From SXPK01 sp041168165 (lineage in GTDB: Bacteria > Planctomycetota > UBA1135 > UBA2386): DNA of 6,164 nucleotides. The notes under the pieces were generated by a model. The model worked only from the letters and a program-made list of their open reading frames with translations, made no database searches and was not told the origin of the DNA. A program made the translations under genes and the position numbers. Numbering within the stretch: the first letter of the stretch is position 1; every line of letters begins with the position of its first letter. The DNA is taken from the NCBI GenBank assembly GCA_041168165.1, contig JBEELK010000080.1, positions 1 to 6,164 on the forward strand. Direction: 5' to 3'. This document shows, piece by piece, positions 5,016-6,164 of this stretch.

Positions 5016-6164
5016 TCACGGCTTGACGATGTCGCGGATCTTGCGCATCGGGACGAACTCGACGCCGAGCATCGTCGCGGCCTTGTACTCCTCCGACTCC
5101 TCGACCTTCGTGAACCCATCGCCGGCTTCGTTGATCGCGTCATCGCCGAGGATGACGGTGTCGATGCCCGGGCCCATCTTCGCGACGACGCGGTTGCCGA
5201 GGTTCTCGAGCAACTGGGTCAGCTGCGGCTTGTGGTACGGGTAGCTGAAGCGGCCCAGCAGGTAGATCGTGCGCTTGCTGCTCTGGCCGGGGCTGTAGAG
5301 ATCGTTGTAGATCGCATCGCCGTCGCGGACCGGATCGCCGACTGCGTCGACGATGCCCGAGAGCGAGACGTCGGCGCGAGTCTCTTCGACGCGCGTGACC
5401 GTCGCGTAACCCTTCACAGCCGAGCTGTTGAGGTTCTTGATCTGGAAGATCGTGCCCGGCTGCAGCATGTCCTTCTTGCCGAGGTTGATGAACGCGCTGT
5501 TCAGGCCGCTCTTGGCGACGAGAATCGAGCCATCGGCGACGCTCGGCGGAACGCGCATCTTGTCCTTGTCGACCAGCGCGGTGTTGTGCATCTGCAGCTT
5601 GCCGATCTGGTTCTGCATCGACTTGCGCTCCGAGGTCCGGCTCTCCTTCTCCTCGGCGATCTGCGTGTCGCGGTCGCGCACGTTTTGCTGCAGCAGGCCG
5701 ATGCGGCTTTCGAGTTCGCGCTTGCCGCTATCGAAGTCGGCGCGGGTCTGCTCCAGCGTCTGGCGCATCTCGTTGCTCGCGCGCGAGTGCGCGGTCGTCG
5801 CCTCGGAGAACTTGGTGTCCGTCGCGTTCTTGGTCGCGAGGGCCGCGTCGCGCTCGGTCGAGATGTCGGCAACGCGCTTGTCGAGCGCCGCCTTCTGGTT
5901 GACCGCCGCCGCGAACAGGTCCTCGAGGCCGCGCGTCGAGCTCAGGCCGAGGTTGGTGCCGAACGTGTCGAGCTTCGCCTTCAGTTCCTTGGGGTCCGCG
6001 ACGCCCATGATGCCGTCGAGCGAGCTGTTCTCGTAGACCTCCGCGGCGACTTCGGGGCGGCCCGTGTACTTTCCGGGCAACTGCAGCACGGTGCCCAGGT
6101 CCTCGATGTAGTGGGCGAGCAGGAGCTCCTTGCCCTTCATCGCCTTGACCGCTGCGCGCAGGGT
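5016..6164 (-). CDS. Coiled-coil protein with a beta-rich domain and a BRCT-like C-terminus (5' partial)
   Basis: I do not recognise this as a named family. The frame is open from the window edge. A Met at 6140 is the first in view, but eight in-frame codons precede it and no well-spaced ribosome-binding site exists, so the true start is probably outside. Numbered from that Met (374 residues), 1-75 is a mixed region. Residues 76-195 are rich in Glu, Lys, Gln, Ala and Arg with heptad-like spacing and no Pro, a long coiled coil. Residues 198-283 form a Gly- and Asp-rich, probably beta domain with ILVAKSGLNSAFINLGKKD and ending DPVRDGDAIYNDLYSPG. Residues 289-372 look like a BRCT domain: TIYLLGRF, then LLENLGNRVV, DTVILGD and EYKAATMLGVEFVPMRKIRDI, matching the usual strand, helix, GG-position, hxhhGx and lgI-hh order. 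The usual BRCT GG is LG here and the helix-3 Trp is absent. No membrane segment is visible in the part seen. A strong terminator follows the stop. Confidence 0.85.
   Translation of the reverse strand, partial: TLRAAVKAMKGKELLLAHYIEDLGTVLQLPGKYTGRPEVAAEVYENSSLDGIMGVADPKELKAKLDTFGTNLGLSSTRGLEDLFAAAVNQKAALDKRVADISTERDAALATKNATDTKFSEATTAHSRASNEMRQTLEQTRADFDSGKRELESRIGLLQQNVRDRDTQIAEEKESRTSERKSMQNQIGKLQMHNTALVDKDKMRVPPSVADGSILVAKSGLNSAFINLGKKDMLQPGTIFQIKNLNSSAVKGYATVTRVEETRADVSLSGIVDAVGDPVRDGDAIYNDLYSPGQSSKRTIYLLGRFSYPYHKPQLTQLLENLGNRVVAKMGPGIDTVILGDDAINEAGDGFTKVEESEEYKAATMLGVEFVPMRKIRDIVKP

Noticed and set aside
3943..5244. 433-codon plus-strand open frame antisense to tatC
   Set aside because: The product is rich in Arg, His and Glu with low complexity, as expected from an antisense shadow of a real GC-rich gene. 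tatC on the other strand has clear family motifs.

Overview
This is a GC-rich bacterial window in which every gene I can support lies on the minus strand. The gene types are chromosomal housekeeping genes: Tat export, CinA, two tRNA genes, and a Nudix/LOG/inositol-phosphatase cluster. I see no phage, transposon, CRISPR or plasmid signature. The taxon cannot be fixed from the sequence. The unusually long first periplasmic loop of TatC and the coiled-coil protein at the right edge would suit a planctomycete-like lineage, but that is a low-confidence guess.

Layout in transcription order (right to left): (1) 6164-5016, the 3' part of a coiled-coil protein with a small beta-rich domain and a BRCT-like C-terminus, ending in a strong intrinsic terminator (4940-4983). 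(2) 4914-3904 tatC and 3907-2657 cinA, which overlap by ATGA and are probably one transcript. A hairpin without a T-tract lies just after the cinA stop. (3) A compact tRNA unit: a candidate promoter (2569-2596), tRNA-Gln(UUG), tRNA-Gln(CUG), and an intrinsic terminator (2306-2342). (4) 2232-1672 Nudix hydrolase, 1610-990 LOG-family phosphoribohydrolase and 993-217 inositol monophosphatase/CysQ-like phosphatase. The last two overlap by ATGA, and all three probably form an operon. (5) 216-1, mostly intergenic, with a weak terminator candidate and possibly the beginning of an exported protein running off the left edge.

Functional theme: CinA, the Nudix enzyme, the LOG enzyme and the CysQ/IMPase-like phosphatase all belong to families that hydrolyse small nucleotides or phosphorylated by-products (ADP-ribose, NMN, AMP-like nucleotides, pAp or inositol phosphate). 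A nucleotide-salvage or sanitation neighbourhood is a reasonable inference, but substrates cannot be fixed from sequence alone.

The least explained item is the protein at 5016-6164, which joins a long coiled coil to a beta domain and a BRCT-like domain. Most of the window is ordinary, and I do not see convincing evidence of a new multi-gene system.
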